Positions 5,065 to 5,211 of a stretch of DNA of 5,211 nucleotides are shown piece after piece. The stretch's first letter is position 1; the number at the start of each line of letters is the position of its first letter. A program made the position numbers and the translations under genes. This DNA is from an uncultured Aliterella sp. (GTDB lineage Bacteria > Cyanobacteriota > Cyanobacteriia > Cyanobacteriales > Chroococcidiopsidaceae), in assembly GCA_905479905.1 (NCBI GenBank), contig CAJQOK010000364.1, forward strand, positions 1 to 5,211, in the 5' to 3' direction. A model generated the notes under the pieces. That model was not told where the DNA came from, made no database searches, and was given only the letters and a program-made list of their open reading frames with translations.

Positions 5065-5211
<147 letters not shown>

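Overview
The window looks like an ordinary stretch of chromosome from a cyanobacterium. Three things support this. The right edge carries the C-terminus of a light-dependent protochlorophyllide reductase. The octamer GCGATCGC (HIP1), which is over-represented in many cyanobacteria, occurs seven times in 5.2 kb, against about 0.1 expected by chance. There is also a short single-RRM protein with a Gly-rich tail of the cyanobacterial Rbp type. Genus cannot be fixed from this sequence alone. No mobile element, CRISPR array, tRNA or rRNA was seen.

Layout from left to right. Positions 1-1292 (minus strand) hold two overlapping genes. One is an acyl-CoA-dehydrogenase-like flavoprotein. The other, just downstream and cut by the window edge, starts a PIG-L/LmbE-type deacetylase with an intact APHPDDE motif. 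A 391-bp non-coding gap (1293-1683) then separates them from a plus-strand gene, 1684-2556. That gene encodes a 290-aa protein which I recognise, from memory, as the cyanobacterial DUF5895 family; its function is unknown and its tail is acidic. A strong hairpin at 2605-2632 lies between this gene and the convergent minus-strand pair 2656-4104. The pair is an exported MltA-type lytic transglycosylase and, 6 bp upstream of it, an 83-aa hypothetical protein.

Positions 4105-4615 form a 511-bp divergent intergenic region that is unusually rich in dyads. It leads into the plus-strand rbp gene (4616-4921), whose leader can fold over its own ribosome binding site. Two hairpins (5001-5020 and 5021-5046) separate rbp from the convergent por gene, of which only the last 48 codons are present.

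The genes do not form one pathway. The local groupings are the flavoprotein/deacetylase pair (probably surface-glycan or secondary metabolism), the 83-aa protein/MltA pair (peptidoglycan turnover), and stand-alone rbp, DUF5895 and por units. I do not see a clear undescribed multi-gene system. The points most worth a second look are the possible SSB-like tail of the DUF5895 protein, the missing catalytic glutamate in the flavoprotein, the hairpin over the rbp ribosome binding site, the 13-bp inverted repeat in the divergent region, and the small protein paired with mltA.
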